This document shows, one piece after another, positions 27,254 through 36,850 of a DNA stretch of 64,000 bases; position 1 is the first letter of the stretch; every line of letters starts with the position of its first letter. The notes beneath the pieces are model-generated. The model did no database searches and had not been told where the DNA came from. It was given only the letters and a program-made list of their open reading frames with translations. The stretch covers positions 62,001 through 126,000 of the forward strand of contig JAIXSM010000039.1 in the NCBI GenBank assembly GCA_027484655.1. Direction: 5' to 3'. Both the position numbers and the translations under genes were made by a program. The DNA is from Hyphomicrobiales bacterium (GTDB lineage: Bacteria; Pseudomonadota; Alphaproteobacteria; Rhizobiales; Beijerinckiaceae).

Positions 27254-27514
27254 TCAGTCCGCGTCGAGGCCGGGCGCGCGGCCGCGAATGGCCGCCTCCG
27301 CCTCCACGCGCGCCATGGTCAGGAGATAGCAGGTCGTTTCAAGTCCGGCTGACGAGGCCATGCGCGCAAGCTCCATGGTCATCTCCGAGATGTATCGCGC
27401 AGTTTCCACCGCGTTCTCAGGGGTGACGACGGGTTCATCGTCGGGAAAGGTGTAGGGTTCCGGCTCCTGCGCCTGCTGGCGCGCGTTGCTCAACCCGGCC
27501 GACCTTTTCGCCAT
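27254..27514 (-). CDS. Conserved-looking small hypothetical protein
   Basis: 86 residues; family not recognised. A basic N-terminus (MAKRSAGLSNAR) leads into a short acidic stretch (FPDDEPVVTPENAVE) and an amphipathic helical C-terminal half (ARYISEMTMELARMASSAGLETTCYLL). The ATG at 27514 has a GGAGGC upstream. It is convergent with dprA, ten bases away. The helical half could mediate oligomerisation; no function assigned. Confidence 0.65.
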   Translation of the reverse strand: MAKRSAGLSNARQQAQEPEPYTFPDDEPVVTPENAVETARYISEMTMELARMASSAGLETTCYLLTMARVEAEAAIRGRAPGLDAD

Positions 27515-27674
27515 GCACCGCCTCCATCAGCAATCGCTGATCGCATCTTGACCCAAAGCATAAGCGAGCGATGCTCCAAGGGCAAAAGCAAAACTCTGCG
27601 GCGGCGAAAAAAACACCTTCACCTAAGGTCATTTCAGGACGCTCCGGGACCGCTTTCCGCTGCGCCGCCAATCG

Positions 27675-28172
27675 TCAGGCGTCATCTGGCGCGGCGTCGC
27701 GCGCGATCGCCTGAAGCCGGTCAAGCGCGCCTTGCAGGATGTACGCTGCGGCCATGCGGTCGACCACTTCGGCGCGCCGCGCCCGCGAGGCGTCCTGATC
27801 GATCAGTGAGCGCGTGACCGCAGCGGTGGACAGCCGCTCGTCCCAGAACACGAATGGCCGCTGGTCGAGCGCTGCCATGTTGCGCACGAATGCGCGTGTC
27901 GCCTGGCAGCGCGGGCCTTCCGAGCCGTCCATGTTGAGCGGCAACCCGATGACATAAGCAGCCACTTCGTACTTGTCGGCGGCGGCCATCATCTTGCGCA
28001 CGTCCTCGCTGAATTTCTTGCGCTGGATCGTTTCAAGCGGCGAGGCGAGCCTTCGCTCCACATCTGACAGCCCCAGGCCGATGGTCTTCGTGCCGAGGTC
28101 GAGACCCATCAGCCGCGAAAAGCGCGTGAGACGTGCGGGAAGTTCGTCGAGCGTAATGACATTGGATGACAT
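27675..28172 (-). CDS. ruvX: Putative Holliday-junction resolvase RuvX (YqgF)
   Basis: 165 residues from the ATG at 28172. The RNase H-like fold is shown by [31 protein letters not shown] and the [12 protein letters not shown] motif with the conserved acidic residues of the family. The product resolves recombination intermediates and/or processes pre-16S rRNA. Divergent from gatC, as in other Hyphomicrobiales. Confidence 0.95.
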   Translation of the reverse strand: MSSNVITLDELPARLTRFSRLMGLDLGTKTIGLGLSDVERRLASPLETIQRKKFSEDVRKMMAAADKYEVAAYVIGLPLNMDGSEGPRCQATRAFVRNMAALDQRPFVFWDERLSTAAVTRSLIDQDASRARRAEVVDRMAAAYILQGALDRLQAIARDAAPDDA

Positions 28173-28296
28173 GGCGCCGGGTAACACGCATTGGTCCGCA
28201 AGTCACCGGCCCGCAAGTCACCGGCGCGAGCATTTGCGCCCCTCCAGCCCGCGGTGTTATAGAGCGCGCCACACCAATCAGGGGTCCGGAGACAAA

Positions 28297-28584
28297 ATGT
28301 CGGTCGATCAGGCGACTGTCCGGCGCATCGCGCATCTTGCGCGGATCGCGGTCAAGGATGAAGACGTACCGCATCTGCAAGGGGAGCTGAACGCTATCCT
28401 TGCTTTCGTGGAGGAGCTCAACAGCGTCGATGTCAGCGATGTCGAACCGATGACGTCCGTTGTTCCCATGCAGATGAAGATGCGCCGCGACGAGGTCACA
28501 GACCATGCCGGCGCGCAGGCCGTGGTGGCGAATGCGCCTCTGCACGAAGACAGTTTCTTCACGGTGCCGAAAGTCGTCGAGTAA
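28297..28584 (+). CDS. gatC: Asp/Glu-tRNA amidotransferase subunit C
   Basis: 95 residues, full length for GatC. Typical features: [12 protein letters not shown], the helix [29 protein letters not shown], and a C-terminal [11 protein letters not shown]. GatC wraps around GatA and bridges to GatB. The start at 28297 follows a GGGGTCCGGAG site; an open frame extends upstream but overlaps ruvX's promoter side. Confidence 0.95.
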   Translation: MSVDQATVRRIAHLARIAVKDEDVPHLQGELNAILAFVEELNSVDVSDVEPMTSVVPMQMKMRRDEVTDHAGAQAVVANAPLHEDSFFTVPKVVE

Positions 28585-28619
28585 TCGCGCCCGCGCCATC
28601 AAGTCTTCCGGAAACTCCC

Positions 28620-30140
28620 ATGACCGCTCTCAACGAACTCACTCTGGCCGAAGCGCGCGACAAGCTTGCCGCGCGTGAGATTTCCGCGACCGAACTCACG
28701 CGCGCGCACATTGACGCGATCGAGAAGGCACGCGCGCTCAACGCTTACATCGCCGAGACTCCGGACCACGCGATCACGATGGCTCGCCAATCTGACGAGC
28801 GGATCGCGCGCGGTGAGGCTGGCCCGCTGGAAGGCCTGCCCCTCGGCGTGAAGGATCTGTACGCGACCAATGGCGCCCATACGCAGGCGTGCAGCCGTAT
28901 CCTCGAAGGGTTCAAGCCGGTCTACGAGAGCACCGTCACCGCCAATCTGTGGCGCGACGGCGCGGTGATGCTCGGCAAGCTGAACATGGACGAGTTCGCC
29001 ATGGGCTCGTCCAACGAGACGTCGTGCTACGGCCCTGTCGCCTCGCCCTGGTTGCCGCCGGGCTGGTCGCAGGAGCAGGCGCGTGCGGCGGGCGCCGGCG
29101 ACAAGAAAGGTCTGCTTGTTCCGGGCGGATCGTCGGGCGGGTCCGCCGCAGCGGTTGCCGCGCATCTGTGCCTGGGCGCCACTGCGTCCGACACCGGCGG
29201 CTCCATCCGCCAGCCCGCCGCGTTCACCGGCACAGTCGGCATCAAGCCAACGTACGGGCGCTGCTCGCGCTGGGGCATGGTGGCGTTCGCCTCGTCGCTC
29301 GATCAGGCTGGCCCCATTGCGCGCACCGTGCGCGACTGCGCCATCATGCTGCGCTCCATGGCGGGATACGACCCGAAGGACGCCACCTGCGTCGACATGC
29401 CGACGCCCGATTATGAGAAGGCGCTCGGCGCCTCGCTCAAGGGCCGTCGCATCGGCATTCCCAAAGAATATCGCGTCGATGGGATGTCCGAGGAAATCGA
29501 CGCGCTCTGGCGCAAGGGAATCGACTTCATGCGCGACGCCGGCGCCGAGATCGTGGATATCTCGCTGCCGCATACCAAGTACGCGTTGCCGGCCTATTAC
29601 ATCGTGGCCCCAGCGGAAGCTTCGTCGAACCTCGCGCGCTATGACGGCGTGCGTTATGGCCTGCGCGAGCAGGGCCGCGACATCGTTGAGATGTACGAAA
29701 AGACGCGGGCGAAGGGCTTCGGCCCCGAAGTGCGGCGGCGCGTGCTGATCGGCACCTACGTGCTTTCAGCCGGCTATTACGATGCTTATTACGTGCGGGC
29801 GCAGAAGATCCGCACGTTGATCCGCCGTGACTTCGAGACAGCGTTCCATGCGGGCGTTGACGCGATCCTCACCCCCGCTACGCCGTCTGCGGCGTTTGGA
29901 ATCGGTGAGAAGACCAGCGCCGACCCCGTCGAGATGTACCTGAACGACGTGTTCACGGTGACCGTGAACATGGCCGGTTTGCCAGGGCTCGCCGTTCCCG
30001 GCGGGCTGTCGCGCGATGGGCTTCCGCTTGGCCTGCAGCTGATCGGGCGTCCGTTCGACGAGGAGACGCTGTTCTCCGCGGCTCATGTGATCGAGCAGTC
30101 GGCTGGTCGCGTGCAACTGCCGGCGAGCTGGTGGGCGTGA
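28620..30140 (+). CDS. gatA: Asp/Glu-tRNA amidotransferase subunit A
   Basis: 506 residues. The amidase-signature Ser-cisSer-Lys triad is intact: Lys78 in LPLGVKDLY, the serines of [11 protein letters not shown] (~169-175), and nucleophile Ser195 in [11 protein letters not shown]. GatA generates ammonia from glutamine for the transamidation of misacylated tRNA. A ~20-residue insertion ([14 protein letters not shown] region) is common in alphaproteobacterial GatA. It lies 35 bases after gatC. Confidence 0.96.
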   Translation: MTALNELTLAEARDKLAAREISATELTRAHIDAIEKARALNAYIAETPDHAITMARQSDERIARGEAGPLEGLPLGVKDLYATNGAHTQACSRILEGFKPVYESTVTANLWRDGAVMLGKLNMDEFAMGSSNETSCYGPVASPWLPPGWSQEQARAAGAGDKKGLLVPGGSSGGSAAAVAAHLCLGATASDTGGSIRQPAAFTGTVGIKPTYGRCSRWGMVAFASSLDQAGPIARTVRDCAIMLRSMAGYDPKDATCVDMPTPDYEKALGASLKGRRIGIPKEYRVDGMSEEIDALWRKGIDFMRDAGAEIVDISLPHTKYALPAYYIVAPAEASSNLARYDGVRYGLREQGRDIVEMYEKTRAKGFGPEVRRRVLIGTYVLSAGYYDAYYVRAQKIRTLIRRDFETAFHAGVDAILTPATPSAAFGIGEKTSADPVEMYLNDVFTVTVNMAGLPGLAVPGGLSRDGLPLGLQLIGRPFDEETLFSAAHVIEQSAGRVQLPASWWA

Positions 30141-30263
30141 GCGCGCGCTGACCGCGCGCACGTCTTGAATGGCGCCGCTGCCTTGCTTCACGAGCCGGCG
30201 TCGCACTGGAACATCTGATGGGCCGCCTCGTCTTGATGCACGCATCTGGACCGGATAGGCAGG

Positions 30264-30280
30264 CCCCCGCATCGCGGGGG
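30264..30280 (+). other. Hairpin between gatA and gatB
   Basis: CCCCCGC, a three-base loop and GCGGGGG form a perfect 7-base stem 30 bases before gatB. There is no T-run. It could be a processing site or weak attenuator in the 170-base gatA-gatB gap. Confidence 0.4.
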
Positions 30281-30310
30281 TCTCTGGCCCCCCGAAAGAA
30301 GAGGCGGGAC

Positions 30311-31789
30311 ATGACGGCTGCGGCGAACAGAACGAAGTTCATCAAGGGCGCGACCGGCGACTGGGAGGTCGTGATCGGCATGGAGATCCATGCGCAGGTC
30401 ACATCCCGTTCGAAGCTGTTCTCCGGCGCCTCCACCGCGTTCGGCGGCGATCCGAACTCCCATGTTTCGCTCGTCGATGCGGCCATGCCCGGCATGTTGC
30501 CCGTCATCAACGAGGAGTGCGTCAGGCAGGCGGTGCGCACGGGGCTTGGGCTCAAGGCGCAGATCAACTTGCGGTCGGTGTTCGATCGTAAGAACTACTT
30601 CTATCCCGACCTGCCGCAGGGTTATCAGATCAGCCAGTACAAGCACCCCATCGTCGGCGAGGGGGAAGTGGTGGTGGATGTCACGCCCACGGAGCAAATC
30701 CGGGTTGGCATCGAACGCCTTCATCTGGAGCAGGACGCTGGCAAGTCGCTCCATGACCAGTCGCCTACCTCAAGCTTCGTCGATCTCAATCGCTCCGGCG
30801 TGGCGCTGATGGAAATTGTGTCGCGTCCGGACCTTCGCTCGGCGGAGGAGGCCCGCGCCTACGTCACGAAACTTCGCACCATCCTGCGCTACCTCGGCAC
30901 ATGCGACGGCGACATGGAGAAGGGCAGTCTGCGCGCCGACGTCAACGTTTCCGTGCGCAAGCCCGGCGCTCCGCTCGGCACGCGCTGCGAGATCAAGAAC
31001 GTCAACTCCATCCGCTTCATTGGGCAGGCTGTAGAGGTTGAGGCGCGCCGCCAGATCGCGATCCTTGAAGATGGCGGAAAGATCGATCAGGAGACGCGTC
31101 TCTTTGATCCCGGCCGCGGCGAGACGCGCGCCATGCGCTCGAAGGAAGAAGCGCATGACTACCGTTACTTCCCCGATCCCGATCTCCTCCCGCTGGAGTT
31201 CGAACAGACGCTCGTCGATGAGCTGGCGTCCGCGTTGCCCGAGCTTCCTGACGCCAAGAAGGCGCGGTTCATGAGCGACTATGGGCTCGCATCCTATGAT
31301 GCGGGCGTGCTCGTGATGGAGCGAGACACAGCCGACTACTTCGAGGACATGGTGCGCGAGGGCGCCGACGCGAAGGCGGCGGCGAACTGGCTTATCAACG
31401 AGTACTTCGGGCGGCTCAACAAGGCTGGGCTCACCATTGAGACTGGGCCCGTTTCCGCGCGCGCCAACAGCGCCATCGTTCAGATGGTGTCCGGCGACGT
31501 CATCTCCGGCAAGATCGCAAAGGATCTCATCGAGATCGTTTGGGAGGCGGGGCCGCAGGCCGATCCGCGCAAGATTGTTGAAGAGCGCGGCATGAAGCAG
31601 GTGACCGATACCGGCGCCATTGAGGCGGCGGTGGATGCGATCATCGCTGCAAACCCTGACAAGGTGGAGCAGGCGAAAGCCAAACCCACAATGCTCGGCT
31701 GGTTCGTCGGACAGGTGATGAAGCAGACGGGCGGCAAGGCCAATCCGCAGTCCGTGAACGAACTGTTGAAGAGCAAACTCGGTCTCTGA
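30311..31789 (+). CDS. gatB: Asp/Glu-tRNA amidotransferase subunit B
   Basis: 492 residues. The kinase-like N-terminal domain has [37 protein letters not shown] and [11 protein letters not shown]; the C-terminal YqeY-like tRNA-binding domain ends in [16 protein letters not shown]. GatB phosphorylates the tRNA-bound Asp/Glu and transfers ammonia to it. The ATG at 30311 has GAGGCGGG upstream; in-frame sequence before it is not GatB-like. Confidence 0.96.
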   Translation: MTAAANRTKFIKGATGDWEVVIGMEIHAQVTSRSKLFSGASTAFGGDPNSHVSLVDAAMPGMLPVINEECVRQAVRTGLGLKAQINLRSVFDRKNYFYPDLPQGYQISQYKHPIVGEGEVVVDVTPTEQIRVGIERLHLEQDAGKSLHDQSPTSSFVDLNRSGVALMEIVSRPDLRSAEEARAYVTKLRTILRYLGTCDGDMEKGSLRADVNVSVRKPGAPLGTRCEIKNVNSIRFIGQAVEVEARRQIAILEDGGKIDQETRLFDPGRGETRAMRSKEEAHDYRYFPDPDLLPLEFEQTLVDELASALPELPDAKKARFMSDYGLASYDAGVLVMERDTADYFEDMVREGADAKAAANWLINEYFGRLNKAGLTIETGPVSARANSAIVQMVSGDVISGKIAKDLIEIVWEAGPQADPRKIVEERGMKQVTDTGAIEAAVDAIIAANPDKVEQAKAKPTMLGWFVGQVMKQTGGKANPQSVNELLKSKLGL

Positions 31790-31815
31790 GCTAAAGCGAA
31801 TCATTTACGGGATTC

Positions 31816-31867
31816 GCCTTCGGACGTTCGCGATCACGGTCGCGAGCGTCCGGAGGCGACGTTTTTT
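31816..31867 (+). terminator. Intrinsic terminator after gatB
   Basis: An 18-base stem with G-U pairs (core CGGACG...CGTCCG, 31821-31852) has a six-base loop and is followed by GTTTTTT. A strong Rho-independent terminator for the gatCAB transcript. Confidence 0.85.
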
Positions 31868-32318
31868 GATGGTATTCAAAAAAATTTTTTCAGGTGTGTT
31901 GGCCGCGTGCTCAAACATCCGCCGCGCCGATCTTGCAGTGCAGCGCTGCGCGCCTGGTTACGGCGACTTGCGTGTTGTTGTAGAGCCGCGTGATGGAGCG
32001 TAGCCAACAGGCGCGCGGTGATCGGGTGTGATCACAGGGTGTATCTTCCGCCTCCTCATGACGAACCACAATCTTCGTAGAATCAATTAGATTCAAAACG
32101 CTCATTCGCGCGTATGTGAAGCTTTGCGAGCATTCGACGACGTGCGGGAGTCTTGAAGCGCACTGCCTCGCAATCGCGTTCCGCGTGGTTGGCTCGCGCG
32201 CTTCGGATGGCTCTTTAGTCTTGCGCAACATCCGCGTTCGACCGTCCTGATGCGGCTTGCAGGCGCGTTGCGTGTGGTGTGCGATGGGCTCCCCGACTGC
32301 TTCGTGGCGCGCAAGCGC
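31868..32318. other. Gene-free interval
   Basis: About 450 bases after the gatB terminator, lower in G+C than its surroundings. A 137-codon leftward open frame crosses it, but lacks a ribosome site and family-like composition. I see no gene or repeat here. Confidence 0.4.
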
Positions 32319-32346
32319 TTGCACATGTAGTTAACCAAGCTACCTT
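32319..32346 (+). promoter_or_regulatory. Candidate promoter of the histone-like gene
   Basis: TTGCAC (32319-32324) and TACCTT (32341-32346) are 16 bases apart and would start transcription near 32353. The -10 match is poor, so this is tentative. Confidence 0.3.
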
Positions 32347-32360
32347 ATAGGCGCCTGGGT

Positions 32361-32376
32361 GTCGGCACGTGCCGAC
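32361..32376. promoter_or_regulatory. Perfect 16-base palindrome before the histone-like gene
   Basis: GTCGGCACGTGCCGAC is its own complement, centred on CACGTG, and lies about ten bases before the ribosome site. It could be a dimeric-repressor operator or form a hairpin at the mRNA 5' end. Confidence 0.55.
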
Positions 32377-32398
32377 TTGAACTTAGAGGGGACCTCTG

Positions 32399-32743
32399 AT
32401 GGCGAAGGCAGCAAAGCGTAAGCCGGCTAAGAAAGCCGCCAAGAAGACCGCGAAGAAAGCCGCGAAGAAGGCGGTGAAGAAGACCGTGAAGAAGACCGCT
32501 GCTGGCGGCGCCGGCAAGGCGGGCAAGAAGGTCGCCAAGAAGGCCGCCAAAAAGACCGCCAAGAAGACAGCCAAGAAGGCTGTGAAGAAGACCGCAAAGA
32601 AGGCCGCCAAGAAGACCGTCAAGAAGAGCGCGACGAAGTCCGCTAAGAAGACCGTCAAGAAGGCTGCGAAAAAGACCGCCAAGAAGGGCGCTCGCAAGGC
32701 TCGCAAGGCAGCTCCCGCTCCGACGGAAACTCCGGCTTCCTGA
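32399..32743 (+). CDS. Histone H1-like Lys/Ala-rich DNA-binding protein
   Basis: 114 residues, almost entirely Lys, Ala, Thr and Val in KKAAKKT-, KKTVKK- and KKAVKK-type repeats, ending in a short KAAPAPTETPAS tail. This is the composition of bacterial H1-like proteins and AlgP-type tails, which bind and compact DNA. GAGGGGA precedes the ATG. A 16-base palindrome upstream and a strong terminator downstream make it a self-contained unit. The repeats resemble the tail of TopA in this window. Confidence 0.85.
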   Translation: MAKAAKRKPAKKAAKKTAKKAAKKAVKKTVKKTAAGGAGKAGKKVAKKAAKKTAKKTAKKAVKKTAKKAAKKTVKKSATKSAKKTVKKAAKKTAKKGARKARKAAPAPTETPAS

Positions 32744-32833
32744 GTCACGGCGAACCGTCTCCGTCAGCTTCGACAGCCGGCAGCCTGGACCGGCGCAAAG
32801 CGCGGACCTGACGGACAAAGCGGTCGTCCACCA

Positions 32834-32860
32834 ATCCCCCGCCACGGCGGGGGATTTTTG
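32834..32860 (+). terminator. Intrinsic terminator after the histone-like gene
   Basis: ATCCCCCGCC pairs perfectly with GGCGGGGGAT around a very short loop, followed by TTTTTG; the A-rich left side could also serve the opposite strand. Confidence 0.8.
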
Positions 32861-32873
32861 TTTGCCTGGGGGT

Positions 32874-33284
32874 TCAGCGCCCGCCGACGCGCCTTCGCAG
32901 GCACTCTGCCGCGAAGTCGCGCCAGATCCTGCCATCGGCGGCGCCTGCGAGCTTCATGTCCTGCCACTCGGAGCCGCACGCGCGCATTGCGGCGCGCTCA
33001 TAAGGCGGAAGAACGGGCTGCGGCGGCATCTTTTTTGTGGGCGCTTGCGGCGCAAATGACAACGCCGGCGGAGCCAGTGGAGCGAGGCTCTCGGGATTGG
33101 TCGCGCGGCCAGAGTCGAGCCATGCAGGTCGCGGCGGCGGCGACGGTGGAATCGTTGGTAGCCATTGTCCGAGCGCTACGGATACAGTCGAAAACCACGC
33201 AAGCGCGGCGCCGCTCGTGGTTGTCCGAACACGAGCGTGCGTGGCGCCTGCTGACCGTTTCGCTGTCGTTGTGATGCGGATCAT
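32874..33284 (-). CDS. Probable secreted small protein, last gene of the transglutaminase operon
   Basis: About 136 residues if started at ATG 33284 (33287 or 33299 are alternatives; none has a good ribosome site). A hydrophobic stretch (SGAALAWFSTVSVALG) may be a signal or anchor, followed by a Pro-rich linker. The last ~45 residues (PYERAAMRACGSEWQDMK and on to a second Cys) resemble C-terminal motifs of small periplasmic proteins common in Hyphomicrobiales. It lies 47 bases downstream of the transglutaminase gene on the same strand. The gene call is moderate, the function unknown. Confidence 0.45.
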   Translation of the reverse strand: MIRITTTAKRSAGATHARVRTTTSGAALAWFSTVSVALGQWLPTIPPSPPPRPAWLDSGRATNPESLAPLAPPALSFAPQAPTKKMPPQPVLPPYERAAMRACGSEWQDMKLAGAADGRIWRDFAAECLRRRVGGR

Positions 33285-33330
33285 CATGAATGCAGCCATC
33301 AAAATAAGGCGCGGCTGAGGCGCGACTGGT

Positions 33331-34212
33331 TCACTCGGATGCAGGACGCACATCGACGCTGACCTGCAATGCATGAGCCCCTGAGCCGATGAACACGCCA
33401 GCGGTTGGCGATACGTCCGCATAGTCGCGCCCGACCGCGAGCACCACATGGTCGTCGCCCACGCTCATGTCGTTTGTTGGGTCGAGACCGACCCATCCAA
33501 ACTCAGCACCGCACCACACGCCAACCCATGCGTGCGAGGCGTCCGCGCCTTCCAGCCGCTGGCTGCCTTTTGGCGGGGTCGTGCGAATGTAGCCGCTGAC
33601 GTATGAGGCAGGTAGGCCCAGTCCACGCAGGCCGGCGATCATCACGTGTGCGAAATCCTGACACACCCCGCGACGGCGCTCGAAGGCTTCCGCCACCGTT
33701 GTCTCCACGGCGGTCGCAGCTGCGTCATAGGCGAAGTCGCGACGAATGCGGCCCATGAGTTCGCATGCTGCCTCCAGCATCGGTCTTTTCGGCGAGAAGC
33801 TCCTCGCTGCGTAGGCCGTTGCGGGGTCGTGCAGACGCACAAGACGGCTGGGATACAGATGATGCGCCGGGCCAGCGCTGCAAAATGAAGTCGCACCGTG
33901 CGCTGCGTCGCGGATCGCCTCCCACGCTGGCGTCAGGCCGGCTGCGACGGGTTCATCGCGCTCCACGATCACCCGTGAGTTGGCCTCAAGAACGAGTTCG
34001 CTGTGGCGCGCCTCTATGCGCGCGAAGGTCACCGAGTTCCCGAAGAAGTCGGTCGAGCTTGTCTCATCGGCCGGTCGCGGTGTGATCGAGAGGCGAGAGC
34101 GAACGACACGTTGGCCCAGGAACACGCGCGGGAGAAGCCGCAGCGCGAACGCCGCAGAAGCGACAGGCGTTTCGTATCTGTATGAGGTGATATGGCGGAT
34201 GTCGTAGATCAC
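33331..34212 (-). CDS. Transglutaminase-like family protein
   Basis: 293 residues from a GTG at 34212 that overlaps the upstream ATP-grasp stop by four bases. An N-terminal beta-sandwich (IYDIRHITSYRYETPV) is followed by the papain-like core with catalytic Cys184 (RRGVCQDFAHVMIAGLRGLG), His227 (DASHAWVGVW) and Asp244 (VGLDPTND). Bacterial proteins of this type regularly co-occur with circularly permuted ATP-grasp and alpha-E proteins and are thought to hydrolyse or transfer isopeptide-type bonds. The substrate is unknown. Confidence 0.92.
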   Translation of the reverse strand: MIYDIRHITSYRYETPVASAAFALRLLPRVFLGQRVVRSRLSITPRPADETSSTDFFGNSVTFARIEARHSELVLEANSRVIVERDEPVAAGLTPAWEAIRDAAHGATSFCSAGPAHHLYPSRLVRLHDPATAYAARSFSPKRPMLEAACELMGRIRRDFAYDAAATAVETTVAEAFERRRGVCQDFAHVMIAGLRGLGLPASYVSGYIRTTPPKGSQRLEGADASHAWVGVWCGAEFGWVGLDPTNDMSVGDDHVVLAVGRDYADVSPTAGVFIGSGAHALQVSVDVRPASE

Positions 34213-36719
34213 GCGAGGCCCGAGGGTTGGGTGTCGCGGGCGCCCGCGCTTTCAAGAAAGTAGCGGGCTGAGATCGCTTCTGCGAGCCGGCTCACGCGTT
34301 GTTCGAGGTCCAGCACGGCGGCGGTGTCGAGGCGTTCCGCCTCGCCGGCTGCTGCTTCCGCCGCCAGTCGCAGGCTGATGCGGCGCGGCGCTTCCGGCAT
34401 ACCGTCCGCCGCCAGGGCGGGGAGCCCGGCCAGATGCTCGTCGAGGCGCGCCAACTGGAACGCCAGCGAGCGCGGGTTTTGGGGATCCAGCAGCGCCATA
34501 TCGCGCACCGCCACAAGCGCAGGGCCGACCACGTAGCGCGAGCGATATGTGATCTGGGAGTCGATCAGGTCGAGCAGCACGTCGAGATTTTCGCCCGTCG
34601 CGCCGTCGAATGCGAACTGCCGGGCGAAGCGGCAGACGTTGATGCTGCGCTCCACGCGGCGGCCCATCTCGAAGAAGCTCCAGCCGGCGACGCGGTTGAA
34701 GTTCTCCGCCATCAGGCCAGCCATGGCGGCCAGCAGCCGGAGCGCGCCTTGCGCCCGTTCAGCGGCGTCCGTCTCGTTGAGCGCTGCGTCGGCCGGCGCC
34801 CGCAGTTGCTCCTCAAGATCGCGCAGCAGGCGCACGCTGTCCTGCGACAGGCGCTCGCGGATGATGGACGCGTTGCGCCGGGCTGCGCTCGCGATGCTCA
34901 GCGCGGAGCCAAGCAGTTCGGGCGACGAGAGGGCTTCGTTTGCGACGGCGGCCGGCCGGGCGTTCGCGCGGAACGTCGCGGCGCCCCAGGCCATGAGCTG
35001 TTGTTGCAGCAGTTCGACGGCTGCTTGCTGACCCGTGCTCCATCCATCCAGTTCAAGCGCGCGCGCAATCAGGCATCGCGCGATCAGGCACGTCGCCTCG
35101 GCGCGCTCAAGATATCGGCCAAGCCAGAACAGGTTGTCGGCTGCGCGGCTGGGCAGGTTGCCGAGCTGTCGGACCACGCGCACCGCATTGTCGGCGGGCA
35201 GAAGGGTAGACATTTCGACTGGTTGATCGCCCACGACCCACACGTCGGCCGACGTCACGCCCTGGCGCATGGTGAAGGCGCGGGCGTCCGGCGAATCCGA
35301 TACGCGGCAGAACCCGCCGGGCATCACCCGCCAGCCATCCTCCGTGGCCGCCGCGAACACGCGCAGGACGAACGGGCGCGGCTCAATGCGTCCGTCCCGC
35401 CAGACCGGCGTTGTGGACAGTTGCACAACCTCTTGGCCGACGTAGTCTATTCCGCGCTGTCTGATGGCGTTGGCAAGTTCCGCGCGCTTGTGAGCGGTGA
35501 GGTCCGCCCCAAGCACGCCGCGCCCATCCGTAGATCCTGGCAGCGCTTCGCCGAATGCCGGAGCGATAACAAGTTGATCGAGCTTGTCGAGCACGGCTTC
35601 GCGCTCGGCCTTCTGGCCGCACCACCATGTCGCGATGTTGGGCAGCTTCAGATCCTCGCCGAGGAGTCGCTGGCACAGGGCCGGGGCGAACCCCAGAAGC
35701 GACAGGCTTTCAAGCACGCCGGCTCCGGGCATGTTGGCCATGACGACATTGCCAGCGCGCACGGCCTGCATGAGTCCAGGAACGCCGATGCGCGATGCTG
35801 CATTGAGTTCCAGCGGATCGCACCAGTCCGCATCAACCCGGCGCCAGATCACGTCGGCGCGCTTGAGCCCCGCGATTGTGCGCACGTATGCGATGCGGTC
35901 GCGCACCACGAGGTCGTCGCCCTCGACCAGCAGAAAGCCCAGATAGCGGGCGAGGTACGCCTGCTCGAAGTACGTGTCGCTGTAGGGGCCGGGCGTCAGC
36001 AGGCTCATGCGCGGGTCCGCGCGCTCAGCCGCCGCCGAAAGCCCGGCGCGAAAGTCACGGAAGAAGGGGGCGAGGCGCGCGACGTTCAGGCTCGAGCGCT
36101 GGCGGGGAAACGCGCCGGAGACGATGAGCCTGTTTTCGAGCGCGTAGCCAGCGCCGGAAGGCGCCTGTGTGCGGTCGCCCAGCGCCCACCAGCGGCCATC
36201 CGGTCCGCGTCCGAGATCAAGCGCGTAAAATCGCAGCCACCGTTCCCCCGGCGGGCGCGCGCCCTTCATGGCGTGAATGAAATCACGGGAGCCGGCGATG
36301 GCGGAGGCTGGAAGCGCGCCGCCTGCGACGAGATCACCGGGACCGTAAATGTCAGCGAGGATCGCCTCCATCAGCCGGGCGCGCTGCTCAACCCCCGCCG
36401 CGATGGCCCGCCACTCCTTTTGTTCGATCAGAAGCGGCAGCCGCTCCAGCGGCCACGTGCGCTCCTTGAGTTCCCCGTGAACGCGGTAGGATATGCCCAT
36501 GTCGCGGATGCGCCGGTCGGCGGCCGCGAAACTGCGATTGATTTCATCAGGCCGCGTTTGCGAAAGGTCTGCGAGAAACCTCCGCCAGGCGGGCCGCGTT
36601 CCGCCTTCCGCCAACAGTTCGTCGCTCGCGCCGGGCAGGGGAGCGTATCCCTTTGTCCATGCGCTTGTATTCCCGTCGCGACGGTCTTTCTCTTTCTGTG
36701 CCGGGCTCTTCAACGACAA
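34209..36719 (-). CDS. Circularly permuted ATP-grasp type 2 protein fused to an alpha-E domain
   Basis: 836 residues. Residues ~1-480 match the circularly permuted ATP-grasp family (formerly DUF404/407): GISYRVHGELKERTWPLERL, LLTPGPYSDTYFEQAYLARY and LLVEGDDLVVRD are typical. Residues ~510-815 form the helical alpha-E domain (formerly DUF403; NLFWLGRYLERAEATCLI). The two are often separate genes; here they are one. The first codon is probably TTG at 36719 (GGAGG four bases upstream) or TTG 36713 (ten bases upstream). Comparative-genomics work predicted such proteins to make or modify peptides. The transglutaminase gene is coupled downstream. Confidence 0.9.
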   Translation of the reverse strand: MSLKSPAQKEKDRRDGNTSAWTKGYAPLPGASDELLAEGGTRPAWRRFLADLSQTRPDEINRSFAAADRRIRDMGISYRVHGELKERTWPLERLPLLIEQKEWRAIAAGVEQRARLMEAILADIYGPGDLVAGGALPASAIAGSRDFIHAMKGARPPGERWLRFYALDLGRGPDGRWWALGDRTQAPSGAGYALENRLIVSGAFPRQRSSLNVARLAPFFRDFRAGLSAAAERADPRMSLLTPGPYSDTYFEQAYLARYLGFLLVEGDDLVVRDRIAYVRTIAGLKRADVIWRRVDADWCDPLELNAASRIGVPGLMQAVRAGNVVMANMPGAGVLESLSLLGFAPALCQRLLGEDLKLPNIATWWCGQKAEREAVLDKLDQLVIAPAFGEALPGSTDGRGVLGADLTAHKRAELANAIRQRGIDYVGQEVVQLSTTPVWRDGRIEPRPFVLRVFAAATEDGWRVMPGGFCRVSDSPDARAFTMRQGVTSADVWVVGDQPVEMSTLLPADNAVRVVRQLGNLPSRAADNLFWLGRYLERAEATCLIARCLIARALELDGWSTGQQAAVELLQQQLMAWGAATFRANARPAAVANEALSSPELLGSALSIASAARRNASIIRERLSQDSVRLLRDLEEQLRAPADAALNETDAAERAQGALRLLAAMAGLMAENFNRVAGWSFFEMGRRVERSINVCRFARQFAFDGATGENLDVLLDLIDSQITYRSRYVVGPALVAVRDMALLDPQNPRSLAFQLARLDEHLAGLPALAADGMPEAPRRISLRLAAEAAAGEAERLDTAAVLDLEQRVSRLAEAISARYFLESAGARDTQPSGLA

Positions 36720-36850
36720 GGCGCCTCCGGATCGCCAGAATCAAAACGCTGCGATCACATCTGCGTTGCAGTATGCGCCCGGCAGCGCGCCGCCGCCAGA
36801 GACGGGGCGGTTACGGCGGGCGCCGCCAGTTGCTGGCTGGATTGTGATGC

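Noticed and set aside
31911-32324. 137-codon leftward open frame after gatB
   Set aside because: No ribosome site, Arg/Thr/His-rich composition not matching any known fold, and it lies downstream of a terminator; treated as chance ORF.
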